A stretch of 64,000 bases of DNA, from NCBI GenBank assembly GCA_940671915.1, contig CALNVZ010003426.1, positions 40,216,318-40,280,317 on the forward strand, written 5' to 3'. Below, piece after piece: positions 37,234 to 49,681 of this stretch; position 1 is the stretch's first letter, and every line of letters starts with the position of its first letter. The DNA comes from Paracentrotus lividus (lineage: Eukaryota; Echinodermata; Echinoidea; Camarodonta; Echinidae). Position numbers and translations under genes: made by a program. The notes under the pieces are model-generated. The model saw only the letters and a program-made list of their open reading frames with translations. It was not told where the DNA came from and made no database searches.

Positions 37234-37877
37234 TGGTGGCTAGCGGTGGTAGCAGCATCATAGATCAGCATCAGAAGGAAATCAGGGACTGACAGTTTGT
37301 GAAAAAGCAAAAATCTGTACTTTTCAGTGCAGTGTCGTCGCCGTGAATTTCGATCTTCGTGTAATGCAAAGTAATGCGATCACCGTATTGTTGTGTGTGC
37401 ATATCGCCCAAATCTGTGCTGAATGAATGTTGTGTGATGAATATCGAGTACGAATGTACGATACAATCAATGTATGTACAATAACATTATCAGCTGTGTG
37501 CAAACAATGACACAGTTAGGTCTGTTTTAAATATAAATCTTTAAACCTTGAACATATACTAAACTAGTAAATAAGTTCAACTAACTGAAATAAGTTAAAT
37601 TAATCTGGAAAGTGCGAACATTAACACAGTAGTCTGAAACATAATTTATCATAAATTATCTGTGTGTGAGTGCGTGAGTGAGTGATCAACACTACCACTG
37701 CATGAAACACCTAACGACATAAACACAGGATTGTGAGTGAATCACAGGTGTCGTCAACACCCGTAGGCCTGTGACTGTGAAAGGATAGTTCGTACGTTAA
37801 CATCTACAAAACGCTAACATAATAACCCTCATCGATTTAAACCTAATTCTTCATTAACACGCGAAGATAATAACAAG

Positions 37878-38600
37878 ATGAGTAGTAGCGGTAAATATCC
37901 AGAGTTTAACTGGGAGGTACCAGACCTGCCCGAAGAGTTTAATATGTTCAAGCAAAGGATGAATCTAATATTTGCAGACCAAGAGGTGGTAGATGAAAAG
38001 AAAAAAGCCATAAAAATCAAAATTGCAATTGGCAATGAAGGATTACGAAGGGTCAATTCGTCTGGTCTAACCGAGACAGACAAGGAAAAACCAGACAAAC
38101 TGTGGGAACTTCTCGAAGCACAGTTGAAGGTTAATATCAATTTTCGAGTACATAGGCTAGAACTTAGTAGGTACCGGCAGAAAGTTGATGAAACAATCGA
38201 CCAATTTGTTACGAGATGCCGTGACAAAGCAAAGAGTTGCGATTTCGAGGCCAACGAGCTCGATGAAAGAGTCATAGAGTTAGTAATAGCATCAACACCG
38301 ATTGCAGAACTCCAAAAATCGCTCTTGGAAAAACAAAAAGGGTTCAAGATAGGTGAAATCTTAACCGAAGGGCGTAAATTCGAGGCAATCGAAGCAAGCA
38401 GACGTAGTCTGAACACGCTAATTAATCCTCAAGCGCAGGAGAGCGTAGATGCGTTCCGAAGCTGCAAACCAAAGATGCGTAATACTTGCGGAAACTGCGG
38501 TCGCAGTCATAAGCCAAAGCAATGCCCAGCATTCAACGACGAATGTTGATCCTGTGGCAAGAAGGGCCACTGGGCAAAGTGTTGCAGAAAAACAAAATCC
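37878..38600 (+). pseudogene. gag-like region of the LTR element
   Basis: The predicted product resembles the gag of Mag-like Ty3/gypsy elements. An alpha-helical, charged capsid-like region precedes a Cys-rich zinc knuckle (CGNCGRSHKPKQC and a related knuckle-like segment). In this family gag builds the intracellular particle and binds the RNA. It is treated as part of a broken fossil. Confidence 0.7.
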
Positions 38601-38699
38601 GATCAGCGGAAAACAGACGAACCAAAGTCAGAAAACTGCAAACACACGCAAAGGCGAAACAAATCTAGAACAAAGTCGAAGAGTCAACCAGTAAACGAG

Positions 38700-39240
38700 T
38701 TGGATACTCAAGACCAAGACAAAGTGAGTAGAGATCAATTTGCATACTTTGATACAATCAAAACTGAAGAACCACATACAGTAGTTAACAATGACGGTAC
38801 TGTGGCATATGCATTTATTGACATAATATCTCCACAGAAAGCTGGACAGCATGTGTTAAAGCTCAAAGTTGACTCAGGTTCAAGTGCAAACACGCTCACA
38901 CTTCGAACAATCAAAAACATGTATGGAGAACGATACAAGACAGTAATCAAACCTACATCTACAAAGCTCGTAGTGTATGGAAAGGCACAAGTATTGTGCA
39001 GAGGTACGGTAGATCTTAAATGTAAGTACAACAGTCCAGGCTGGACTACACACTCGTTCTACGTAGCAGACGTAAAGGGATCTTGCATACTAGGATTACA
39101 ATCGTGTACCAAACTAGGGGTTATCACAATCCATAGATCATCCAAAACTGTCTCTAGAGAACCTACATCTATCCAATGTATGACGACACGACTACGCTTA
39201 CCACAGTGTAGATCACACAAGTACACTTACCACAAGTGAC
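38700..39240 (+). pseudogene. Protease-like region of the LTR element
   Basis: A segment reading LKVDSGSSANTLTL carries the Asp-Ser-Gly active-site triplet of retropepsins. A later ILGLQSC resembles the conserved ILG motif of the same fold. In the family this protease cuts the gag-pol precursor. It is part of the same broken element. Confidence 0.65.
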
Positions 39241-39425
39241 ACACAATTACACTACCACAAGTGTAAACATCACAGACACACCTACCACAAGTGTGAATGA
39301 TACAGATACACTCAACACGAGTGTACACCACACAGTTACACCTATCATAAGTGCTAACAATACAGGTACACCATCAAGAGTGTAAACAATGCAGATACAC
39401 TTAACACAAGTGCAAGCAATCAAAA
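39180..39425 (+). repeat. Short tandem repeat inside the LTR element
   Basis: A degenerate unit of about 30 bp built on CACCTACCACAAGTGTGAA and relatives recurs about seven times, with words such as ACACTTACCACAAGTG. It lies between the protease-like and integrase-like parts of the fossil. Confidence 0.7.
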
Positions 39426-39599
39426 CCATAATGTTCTTAGCTCTGACCTGATCTTCGGTCAAATCAAAAGAGCAGAGGTACAGACAGAAACAAAGCAGCA
39501 GAAAGAGCCGTTGCTTCCCCATGATGTACCACCAGCACCCTGGACCAGACTAGGAACAGACTTGTTCATGTTCAATAGAACGGAATATCTACTCGTCAC

Positions 39600-40030
39600 T
39601 GACTACTATCGAAGTATCCGATAATCTACAAGCTGAAAGATACCAGAAGTGCAGCAGTAGCAGACGTGATGAGCGGAATCTTCAATCTATTTGGTCCACC
39701 AGAAGAGATCGTATCTGACAACGGTCCACAATTTGTCGGAAAACCATTCCAGGACATGTGTAAGAAGTGGTCGATCCAACACACCACATCTTCTCCGCAC
39801 TTCCAAGATCCAACGGACTAGCAGAAAGGATGGTTCGCACAGTCAAGAATCTGTTGACAAAGTGTTCTCAGACTGGCCAAGATAGTCAACTAGCCAGTTG
39901 CATCTCAGAGCAAACCAGTAGACAATCACATGAGATCACCTGCAGAAATGTTATTTGGGAGACCGATCCGAACACACTTCCAAGTCATCACCTGTCAAGA
40001 GAATCTATCACAACCGATCATCTCTGAACC
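39600..40030 (+). pseudogene. Integrase-core-like region of the LTR element
   Basis: Segments resembling the DDE integrase core are visible, including IVSDNGPQFVG (second catalytic Asp region) and NGLAERMVRT (catalytic Glu region). This is the usual pol 3' part of Ty3/gypsy elements. It is part of the broken fossil. Confidence 0.7.
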
Positions 40031-40888
40031 GCAGAGACAAGATGAAGGAAACGCATGACCAACATGCAGGATCAGAACTTCCAGCTCTCCATGTGGGACA
40101 ACCAGTCAGAGTCCTACACCCCCAAGATCACACTTGGATACCAGCCAAGATATTCAAAATCTGCGATGAACAAGGTCGTATGAAAATCGAAACACCCAAT
40201 CGGAGGAATCCTGAGACGAAACCGATCTCACCTGAGGGAAATCCCAACAGCAAACCCAACTCCGACACGTGTAAGGTTCGACGAAGACCAAACCGCAGAT
40301 ACCCCACCAGAGGAGAACGACAACGATCAACCAACTTCGACGTCGGAAACTCAAAATCAATCTCAAAAGCAAGCGACAAACTCGAAAACCACGAGGTATG
40401 GTCGAACAATCCGCAAACCAGTGAGACTCATTGAAGATTGATAACTCTAAAAACATTTCGAAAGAAGAGAGAAAACAGAAGACACTCTTGAAGAAATCGA
40501 AAGAAGACTGAAGACGCATAGTTTTCAATTCAAAAGTTTATTATCCATGTTGCATGTATAATCATTGTACAGTACAATATCTTTGGTATGACAATAAGCA
40601 TAATATCTGGAATCATATGCTTATCAAAACTTATTGATTTTCTAAATCAAAACAGTTATACTAAAAATTATATTCAATTTGCATCAAAGGAAAACTTATG
40701 TCAAATTGAAAATGCAAACAATTTACCTTACTCAAACCAGTTAAACTTTATATCTTTGGAAAAACAAATATCCAAAATAAACAGGCTACCAAAAGAAACC
40801 AAACCTTATTGTTATCAAAACAATATATATTGTTGTATACTCAAACATTGAATGTACACATTCTGCTTCTTTACAAAGGAAGGGGGAT

Positions 40889-41077
40889 GTTGCGATATAC
40901 TATTCGCTATGTCATTATACTACTAGCGGATACCATAGCTATATCGCATATCAGATGTAAATAGTATTCTAGCTTCAGGTTGAGAATAAACATGTCGTAA
41001 TCGCAATCATCTTTGTGAAGACCTCATCATTGCCAGCCTCATCGTACTCGTAAAAAGAAGCCACGCATAATTTAACA
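40889..41077 (+). repeat. 3' LTR
   Basis: 189 bp, starting TGTTGCG directly after the purine tract and ending AACA. It is nearly identical to the 5' copy, and AGCAA follows it. Confidence 0.85.
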
Positions 41078-41082
41078 AGCAA

Positions 41083-41752
41083 CTGATTCCTTTCTACCAA
41101 TGTTAGATATTCTATATACCCCTTTTCCAGTATTTAACTAAACTGTATAGGCCTATGCTTCATGTGCATACATTTTGGTCACTTTATGATTTATGTTTAA
41201 CGGTTACCGGAAACCTACAATAGATTTTCAGTCCTGCCATGATTAAAATTAAAAAAAACTACTACCTGTCAAAAAGTGGATCAATTAAAGGCCGCTTTGA
41301 AAGCCATGCCACATGAACAGCAGCCCCCACCTCTCTCCTCCCCCGATGATTATGAAATATCTCCTTATGCAACATCACAAGTCTAGGAAATAGTAGGGGA
41401 TACCCCTAAAATTACGATAAAAATAATATGTATTATTTATATGGCGTTTAGCACAATATTCTCTTTGTGTTTTTAAGCGCCTCTACTGTGTACAAATTTT
41501 GTATCATAATACCATAATACAGGGGGAGAACATTAAATTGGTAATTCTAGATGCGTCATTTCACCTCTTTGTTTGCGCATGAAAAAAAAATATATTACGA
41601 CGTACCGTATATATTTGAAAGGGTCGACGTTTAATATATTATTTGTCTTGAATATCTACGTAATCAATCACTCTATTTCATTTATCACCATATTGTAATA
41701 CTACGTATTTATATATGCGGTTATTTAAGACGATTTTTGTGTCTGTTTGTGT

Positions 41753-41783
<31 letters not shown>

Positions 41784-42080
41784 GATGTGTGTGAGTCCGT
41801 GTGTGGTTTGTTTTGTCTATTTGGAAAATGCCAAATAATTTCGCAATTTACGTCACTGGCATTCTCTGACCGCAGTATGATTAAAATTAAAAGTTAATGT
41901 TTTCAAATTTATTGACTGACCATAGACGTCGAAAATCTCTCTCTCTCTCTCTCTTTAGATTAGGGAAGTACACTTTTGAAAGGTAAATTTAAAAAGAAAT
42001 AATAATACCAAAAAAAAATGCCCTCATTCTGAGAACTAATATGTATTTAAATTATATCACTTAATCATTTTTCATTAATG
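41083..42080. other. No gene; simple repeats and a LINE-tail scrap
   Basis: A (GT)n tract lies at about 41752-41783 and a (CT)n run at about 41938-41956. No gene is supported. The LINE-tail scrap is listed separately. Confidence 0.5.
41424..41500 (-). mobile_element. L2-type LINE tail scrap
   Basis: The reverse strand reads GAGGCGCTT, then about 35 nt, then a GCCATATAAATAATA-type tail. This is the same layout as the L2-like ends near 15.96 kb and 50.3 kb, though diverged. Confidence 0.35.
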
Positions 42081-42675
42081 TTCGATTCAAAATAAGTATA
42101 GGTTGAATGTAATGTGGATAACTTTGAGGCATACTTAAGATTGTGATGATATAACAAAGGATATGCATAGACAGAAATGCGGAGTCAAAATACAAAAATG
42201 AAGTATATATACAAGTTTATATACGGTAATTTGCTCAATGGTTTTATTCCCAGGGCACCGGCTTTAAGTACAAAGAAAAATGTTTGAATCAAAATAGGTA
42301 TAGGGCGAATGTGATGTGGGTTGCTTTTACGCGTACATTACATTGTTTTGAAATAACATTATGACAAAGGATCCGTATAACTAGACAGAAATTCAGAGTC
42401 AAATTACAAAGATCAAGTATACAGGGTAATTTTGTTCAGTATTTTTTTCCCCAACGTACCGGCTATAATTAGAGAGAAAAAAGTGCGATTCAAACTAGCT
42501 ATAGTACGAATGTGTTTTGGATAGCTTTTACGCATACCTTAGACTGTTATGAAATAACATAAGGATCCGTAACTAAAGAGAAATGCAAAATCCGAATACA
42601 AAGATTGAGTATACGGTAATTTTTTTAATAATTTTCCCTAGGTACCTGCTGTAAGTAGAAAGAGAAATGTTGAGC
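42081..42675. repeat. Three tandem copies of a ~200-bp unit
   Basis: Units start near 42081, 42283 and 42484, at words like TTCGATTCAAAATAAGTATA. All units then contain GAATGTGATGTGG-like, GACAAAGGATCCGTA-like and AGTATACGGTAATTTT-like parts in the same order. Divergence is roughly 20-25% by eye. A run of about 23 A follows at 42676-42698. It may be a satellite fragment or the internal repeats of a larger element. Confidence 0.85.
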
Positions 42676-42698
42676 AAAAAAAAAAAAAAAAAAAAAAG

Positions 42699-44347
42699 GA
42701 GAAATAGTTGTTGACTGTGGATTAACAAAGCACATTGCTAGTTCGTCTATCCTTCAAAACATGCTTACCCTCCTTAACCCAGTCAACACTGCTTTTCTTA
42801 GCCTATGTGCATTGTCTATATTATAGACTTGCAGCTTTGGCAGACTTGGGGTTAATATAGATATTCCAATTGACGTGGTGTGAAAAGTTTAATGGGTTTA
42901 ATCAGGTATGCGGTAGACATGACAGAATAATGATCGTTAGTTCTAACAGTGCATTCGAACAAAAGGGCGATGGCCTATTACAGTGATTAAAATCATTGCG
43001 TTGAATGTTGATGAAACTACCATATTTTTTTCTAATCCATTGATTGGTTCCCCCCCCCCCCCGTCTTTATCTCCCTCTCTCTGACACACACACCGACGCA
43101 CAATAAACCACACCAACATTTTCCCTACATACCCATGGCCACCCGCATAATACGTCATAAAACTCTTCTATTTTCCAACATTGTTTCAATTTCATGCCCA
43201 TTGATGTTAATTATAACTCGAGGTCTACAATTCATATAAATTGGTTAGAATTATTGTACCTTTTATTTGTGATTGTTTCAAGTTGTTGAGCAAAAATAAT
43301 AACTATAATCACGTTCTTCCTCACTAAATTTTAAAACGCATATTAAAATTTATACGTCTTGGATATTCGTTTTGGCACAAATGAAAGTAAGAGTTATTAA
43401 AACAATTATATGAGATGTATGTACATAAACCAAGTTCATTTATCTTATTTCATCATTTGAAGCTGCATCACAATACAAAAAAATTACAAGCATTTTCACC
43501 AGCCCGTGAAACTGAATCAATTGACGGCATTTGAAATAATTATTTCAATCGCCGTCAATTGATTCATTTCGAGCAAAACCTTTTATATCTGAACAGTTTT
43601 TTTCCCCTTTGCTACAATACATTTTTTAAGAAGCAAATTATTCTCAACAAATAGTTAATTGAAAATATTATCTCCATGCATATTGCAACACTGTAACAAA
43701 ATACAAAACACAACAAGAAAGGCAGACATACGGGATATGGATAATTGGTATAAAACATCTTTATTGGAAAGAAATAATGAGATTGAAACTTTAATTTGAA
43801 TAAGAGGGAGGATATAGAGAGAGGGGGAGGTTGAAAGAAAACGAAGATAAATTGCGATAAATAGAAGTGAGTGTGTGTATATGTGTGTAGATGTGAGGTT
43901 GCATTTGGTAAATGTTTATGTTGGTAGTTTCATTCTCGAGTATCTGCAAGGGTGAGATTGTAGATCAGGCTTATTTTTGTATGCGTACAAGCTCTTCAAA
44001 ATCGGTTCTTTAAGCTCACTGAGAGAACGTGAATAGCTGGATTATGGATAATCAATGGCTAGATCAAACAACTTCATGGTAGCGTAATTCAATTTTTATT
44101 CCTCCACCTGATCAATTTCCCTAATTTGACTGATATTTGTTTTGTTATGTATTGGTTCGGACCGCGGTGACATAGAGAACAACATAAAATGGACAATAAT
44201 TATTTCAATTTCTTTCACATTGTAATGTCATTTTGTTTTGCTTTTGCAAATCCTGCAAACTTTGGAAAGGTGCAGTCGTCTCTTGTTCAAATTATGCAGT
44301 ATATTCACACATACGCAAACACACAAACACACACGCACGCAATCACG

Positions 44348-44384
<37 letters not shown>

Positions 44385-45466
44385 AGAACAAAAAGAAAAT
44401 ATTGAAGTGGGACCATGCATTAAAAAAGATGCGAATTGTTATTAAAATTTCGATTATTGAATATTGTAGGTCATAGTATGGGCTTATACTTTGGTTTATA
44501 ATATAAATATAAAAATAGATGGGGTTTATTCATATTAAACGTAGTTATGTGAGGTCTTTATTTCAGGTCGCGCAGCAAAGTATGTCGGGCATGATATTGT
44601 AACTATCATGAATGACTGGCGAACAACAATTTCGCGATAGCTTTACTGTTATTATTTAGGTTCTTTACATTCATCAACCTAACTGATTATGAATATTGAA
44701 AACAGTGGCCAAGGAACTGCAAACAAGCTTCTGCTTATGTGTGAATAGATTACCGTGACATTTTGGAATAAAATTTAGATATAAAAAAGAATAAATTATA
44801 ATATTGATGGTACAAATTCACTAATATATAGCAATTCGACGGAGAATTTCAACGTGATAGTAATTGGAAGGGTAAGTTCTTATATCGAATGCATTGTGAA
44901 TGTTTGTTTAAGGGTTGTTGAGAAGGTAAAACAAATATAATAGGAGTGGAAAGTATACAATTATCGGACATCTTCTTATCGTGCACCTAATTCTGTCAGA
45001 AAACTCTCTCCCTTTCCGGATTACTCACAATCTTACTAAACCGATTTGACATTGTGTTCAATGCTCTCTGTAAGCAATAGACCAATTATATCTTTTATGC
45101 CCTTATCATTCCAATTTTCCAATTATAAACGATGACGTTTTAAATGTGTAATTAGTATGTCGCGACTCATGTCTCATTATATTCTCTGGCAGCCTACGAT
45201 GTCCACCATATTACGGAAATAATTACGTTGGTTAGCTACTGTTTATCACATTATAAGAAGATGATACGTTGCGGGGTGATTGGTATAGCAATCTTGTGAT
45301 GGAAGAACCACGCGATATCCCTTTCCGTTTAAAATGGCACCAGATCGTTTTTATTCTAATAAGTAACTTCGAAAGAGAAATATTATGCGACAAATAATAA
45401 AGATAATGGTTATGTTAATAATAATAATGATTTTAGTTACACAAATAAGGATACTAATAATGATTT
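42699..45466. other. No recognisable gene
   Basis: About 2.8 kb of AT-rich sequence. A C run lies near 43051 and a (CA)n tract at about 44310-44384. A strong palindrome at 43513 is listed separately. Frames over the CA tract are artefacts. Confidence 0.5.
43513..43566. repeat. 54-bp near-perfect palindrome
   Basis: Arms TGAATCAATTGACGGC and GCCGTCAATTGATTCA are exact inverses. Between them TTGAAATAATTATTTCAA is itself a perfect palindrome, leaving only a 2-nt interruption on each side. There is no loop, so it does not look like a microRNA hairpin. A minimal foldback element is the likeliest origin. Confidence 0.9.
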
Positions 45467-45663
45467 AGGTTTTCCCGGTCAAGTTTAAACTACCTCCGAT
45501 CAGTTTGACATTTCTTACAAGCACTTTCGTCCGAAATGTGATCGTGTTTAAAAATCTAAGTTAATTCAATTGACCGATGACTCCGTTACATGAGATATCG
45601 TTTAAATTGAATGAACATAAACGAATTCGTTTGCAAAGAGTTTAAAATTGACCGGGAAAACCT
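45467..45663. mobile_element. Short AGGTTTTCCCGG-family MITE
   Basis: It begins AGGTTTTCCCGGTCAAGTTT and ends AATTGACCGGGAAAACCT, 197 bp, matching the ends of the nested pair at 31282-32712. It is flanked by TAA/ATAATAAT-rich sequence on both sides, as the outer copy is. Confidence 0.8.
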
Positions 45664-46163
45664 ATAATAATAAGAAGAACAACAAAAAATAATGATAACA
45701 GTGGAAAATGCCAGATTCGTAATTATAATGAACGTTGTCAAGAATAACATATTATGAATCATAGGCCTATAACACACATCATCTTCCATATGATCATTTG
45801 GAGCAGTATGTAATAAATAGACATAGTTGAGGTTAATCGGATTTGTCAAGATTTGATCGAATACAAAATGAGGGAGCAGCGGTGAGGCAACGATACCTTA
45901 CTAAAGTGTAGATTTATGAATGTCAAAAGGATTTAATGGAATATGCAGAGAAAAGGGTAAATCATGTGACTTATATAAATTATAATGTCATTTAATCCTT
46001 TAGAAATCATTTTGAAGAGAGTGATTGTGTATTTATCCCACTTTAAACCACTCACATGTCAGGGCACAAGGCTCTCATATCTCGTTGTATAAAGCCAGTT
46101 GACAGTCAGACATCGTTAAAGGAGAAAATGTGGTAGTGAAAATATATCATGTCATCTAATGCA
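45664..46163. other. No recognisable gene
   Basis: AT-rich spacer with no supported feature. Confidence 0.45.
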
Positions 46164-48673
46164 GGTGTCACATGCACCGTGTTGGCCCACCGTTCGCCAC
46201 CGTTCTGGCCAAATTTGTGCACACGGTGGCAAACGGTGAGGCACACGGTGAAGCGGTTGTAGCCCGTCCAACACGTTCATAGGAGCTCGCTGGGCACCCG
46301 TTCCTGAGAGGATTTTCAAGAACGGCCGAACTCTTGCCGGGTTATTTCCGGGTGATGACCGGGTATTTCAGAACGGTCTTAAACCGGACCAGTCGTTTAA
46401 AGGGCGGTAAAAGGACTGAATGAGGACGCCGCACCCATTTCATGCCCGTTTGCAGGACGGAGATGGACCGTGGTGAGGTAGGGCAACATGATCGATCACC
46501 CCCCCCCCCCTCCTTTTCCGCATCAAGTACGCCTCCTTGTGGCTTAACTTGCCAACTCCTAGTACATGAAAACAGTACATGAAAACTACGTTTTTAGATC
46601 GGTTGTCCCCTTGATTGTTTACCAACAAGATCAATCAATTTGGGGGCTGGTTTACTCGGAAATTATAGTTTTATAGGGGCCCATATTTTGTCGCATTTGT
46701 TTCATTTACTTTAAGCCTCTGTTTTCTGTTTTTCATATCGTTTCAGTTCTGGTTTAATTATTTACACTTTATAATAGATTTTATACAATATCGAAATGGT
46801 CGTACTTATTAAATTGTTCTAAATTAGAGTTCTGAAAAGGTGGGAAAGCCTCAAAGTTTGTTTTCTTCATTTTGTAATAATATTATTATTATTATAGGGG
46901 GGTCTGTGTTTTTTGTCTTTGGGCGTCCAATATCCCATCATTATTCATACAACAACCACATGGTAGGAGTCGTTCCATACGGGTCACTCCATCCATTCGT
47001 ATACAGGTATATTATTTTTTATTTATTCTAGGGGAGGGCGGGCGATAAGGGGGGGGGGGAGGGGCAGAGGCCCCTAATTATCAATTTTAGGCACTATTTT
47101 TACCTAAATTTTCGGTCGGGAAATGCCTGGAGTCTCTTTTTGTATTTCAGATTCTTTGTAGGCTTCCTTGAAAAGTGGTTCAATTTTGGTATGTCACTAC
47201 CATAACTATACCCTACTAATATTAAATTAATTACATGAATTGTATACAATCTATGGCAAACAAAATTAAAAGCGGTTTCTCTGATATAAAATACAATGTC
47301 ATTTGCATGTATATTTGCATAAATATTATGTTATGGTATTGTCTTATATAGTTCTGATTAACTTATTTAATCACAGTAATATCACTTAAAGGGGTCGTGT
47401 GTAAAACAATGAAAATAAAAATAAACAAAAAACTAATCCATGGATCATAGAAAAATATCCAAAAGCAGAATTATGAATGATGTAGACATTTTTCTTGATG
47501 CGACTGTATAGAGGGTTATAAATTGGCAAAAAGAATATTGCAGTGAAATGATTATAACAAAATATTAGACAATTCATATATAATATAATGATTAAAAGAT
47601 AATAATAAAGTACTTTTATCATGATAACAATATTTCATTTGATATAACAAGATTTAAACATTTCAAAAGTATAGGGAAATTTTCGTGGAGAAATGAAAAT
47701 AATATTCGATAAAACCAATATAATTTTTTTTTTAATGAAACGCGGGTATAAAGTATACATGTAATTTGGGCAACGTTTTAGACCAAACTATACTGGAGCT
47801 TATTAGGAAAGTAGTCTAATGTTTATTTGCAAAGCTGTTATAATGAAACTTTAGAAAATAATGTAAAACAAAACAAACACGAAAACATAATTGACATTAC
47901 TTTAGATTAAATGTCCCTAAAAGGAAATCTAAATTCCTCTCCCAGACAATGACAATAAAAGTATTTCAGATTATAATGTATCTTTTGAAAGCTGCAATAT
48001 CATTCCTCTCTGAGCTTGTGACGAGAGCGATGAGATCGAGAGCTTTGAAAACGAAGGGCGGATTGAAGACACCATATACGTAATTTAAAGACACCATAAG
48101 GGTAGATCTACCAGTCCAGTCCAACACCGTGCATGACCGCTTTGTGGGCGGGTGTGGAGCGTTTGTTTACACCGGGTCTCCATCGACCTGTGCCTGCAGT
48201 TCATGCCCGGCGAAAAAATATTGAAAAATTTTTGAGCATGCTCGAGCATGCTCAAAACATTCGCCGGGCATGAACCGAAGACAAAATAACGTGAACGTTT
48301 TTGACGGGTCATCACCGGGTATCCTCCGTGTTCCGCCGTTCGCATCAACCTGTTTTGCACGGTCGCGAACGGTGGAAAACGGTGAGTCACCCGGCGAAGA
48401 AAACAATTTTCTTTTTGTCGTCAGAGAGTGGTAAGGCCGGTGGGCAAGCGGTAATCGCGCGGACAAAAGGAAATCATGGACTACATATGAGGACGGTCAG
48501 CTCGGTACCAGGCTGGCTAGGACCTGGTATAAACCCGGTATAGAACGAATACAGACCCGGTGAAAATGATCAAAAATGCTATGTGGCCGGTGCCGTTCTA
48601 TTGCCGAGCTGCAAATTTTGGTTTTTCGGTGAACAGCGAAGACCCGTTCATTTTACCCGGTGCATGTGACACC
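46164..48673. mobile_element. 2.5-kb non-autonomous transposon with GC-rich ends
   Basis: GGTGTCACATGCACCG starts the element and its exact inverse ends it. The outer few hundred bases on each side are GC-rich and full of ACGGTG and ACCGGGT words, while the roughly 1.5-kb middle is AT-rich and has no supported gene. The G/C-rich ends read open on both strands by chance. A hairpin lies at 48199-48275. The target duplication is unclear, so no superfamily is assigned. Confidence 0.75.
48199..48275. repeat. Hairpin with perfect 28-bp core palindrome
   Basis: The core at 48230-48257 (centred on GCATGCTCGAGCATGC) is a perfect palindrome. Outer arms GTTCATGCCCGGCGAA and TTCGCCGGGCATGAAC are also exact inverses. 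It lies inside the GC-rich right end of the 2.5-kb element. Confidence 0.9.
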
Positions 48674-49681
48674 ACCATTATAAGCTATGGCAAAGTTTAG
48701 GCAAGTCATTTATTTATGAAATGATGAAGGCATAGCTGAAACTTCATTCACTTTTTTGGTGGTATCTCACTCCGCAGAGAAGGATTTGAGAGGTCTCCTG
48801 AATCCCCGCGACGTTTTATGCGTCTCGGGAATAGAAATCTGGAATTTATCATTTTCCAATCTGAAAAACGTCTCACAACGGTCGTAAAGTTGTCCCAAAA
48901 TCCGTCTCAGTTTCAAAACCGTCCAAAACCCATCTCGAAACCGTCTCAAAGTAGTCTTAAATCCGTCCGAAACCCATCTCCGCGAAGTGAGATACCAACA
49001 TTAGCATATGTAGGGAAAGCGGCTTTGACAGGCCTGGGTCGATCATTGCTCCATATTCTGGCTAGAGAGTCTCTGAGATTTTGAATTTGTATCATTATCA
49101 GCTCCAGAGTTTTTAGGAAGCGAGGTTTTAGTCCGGGATGAAACCCTTCCCCGAAAACTTTTCTCCTTATAATAAAATTCCTTCATTCTTTAATGATAAT
49201 CTTCAGTTTTAGTGATGACAGGGGTAAACCTATTTCTGTCCTTCTAAAACAATCTCATCCAAAAGGAAATTCCTTTTTAGTCCTCCCTGGATATTGTTTT
49301 GGTTTATGGTTGGATTCATTTTCTTTATTGTTACTGTTTCAAATCGAAAAATGATGTATTGCCTAAAATACCTTATTGTCATCGATTTTTAATAAGCTAA
49401 ATTCCGATTATGGCGTATTTGAGATAGAAATTAAGAAAAATGTATAAAATATATATTCATGAAATAGATTCATCTGATTTATAGTTCAATATTGAAAGGT
49501 CAATACAAAATTGATTGTGCAAGGAGGAAATCTACCGTCAGCAGAATGTGCAATCGTTTATTAATAGATAAGTTGATAACATTTTATTGTACCCCCAAAA
49601 AGGCTTCTATCTTACTTAAATAAGTAACGCTAACCTTTAATCAAACTAGGGCATTTATAAATACAATTACTAACTATATTT
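48674..49681. other. No recognisable gene
   Basis: About 1 kb. CGTCTC/CCGTCTC words recur near 48820-48985 (for example AAACCGTCTCAAA, AACCCATCTC), hinting at a degenerate short repeat. Nothing coding is supported. Confidence 0.45.

Larger units (their letters stand above)
37059..41077 (+). mobile_element. Ty3/gypsy-type LTR retrotransposon fossil
   Basis: Direct terminal repeats starting TGTTGCG and ending AACA bound a 4.0-kb element. AGCAA flanks it on both sides (37054-37058 and 41078-41082) as a 5-bp target duplication. A likely primer-binding site (TGGTGGCTAGCGG) follows the first repeat and a purine tract (AAAGGAAGGGGGA) precedes the last. Recognisable parts in order are gag with a zinc knuckle, retropepsin-like protease and integrase core; no reverse transcriptase part is evident. 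It is broken in several places. The terminal repeats are identical over about 150 bp, so insertion was recent. Confidence 0.85.

Noticed and set aside
43513-43566. microRNA precursor
   Set aside because: The stem is perfect with no terminal loop and no mature-arm asymmetry.
48085-48543. Three overlapping frames of 80-101 residues with mixed composition
   Set aside because: They fall in the GC-rich end of the 46164-48673 element, where stops are rare; no domain is seen.
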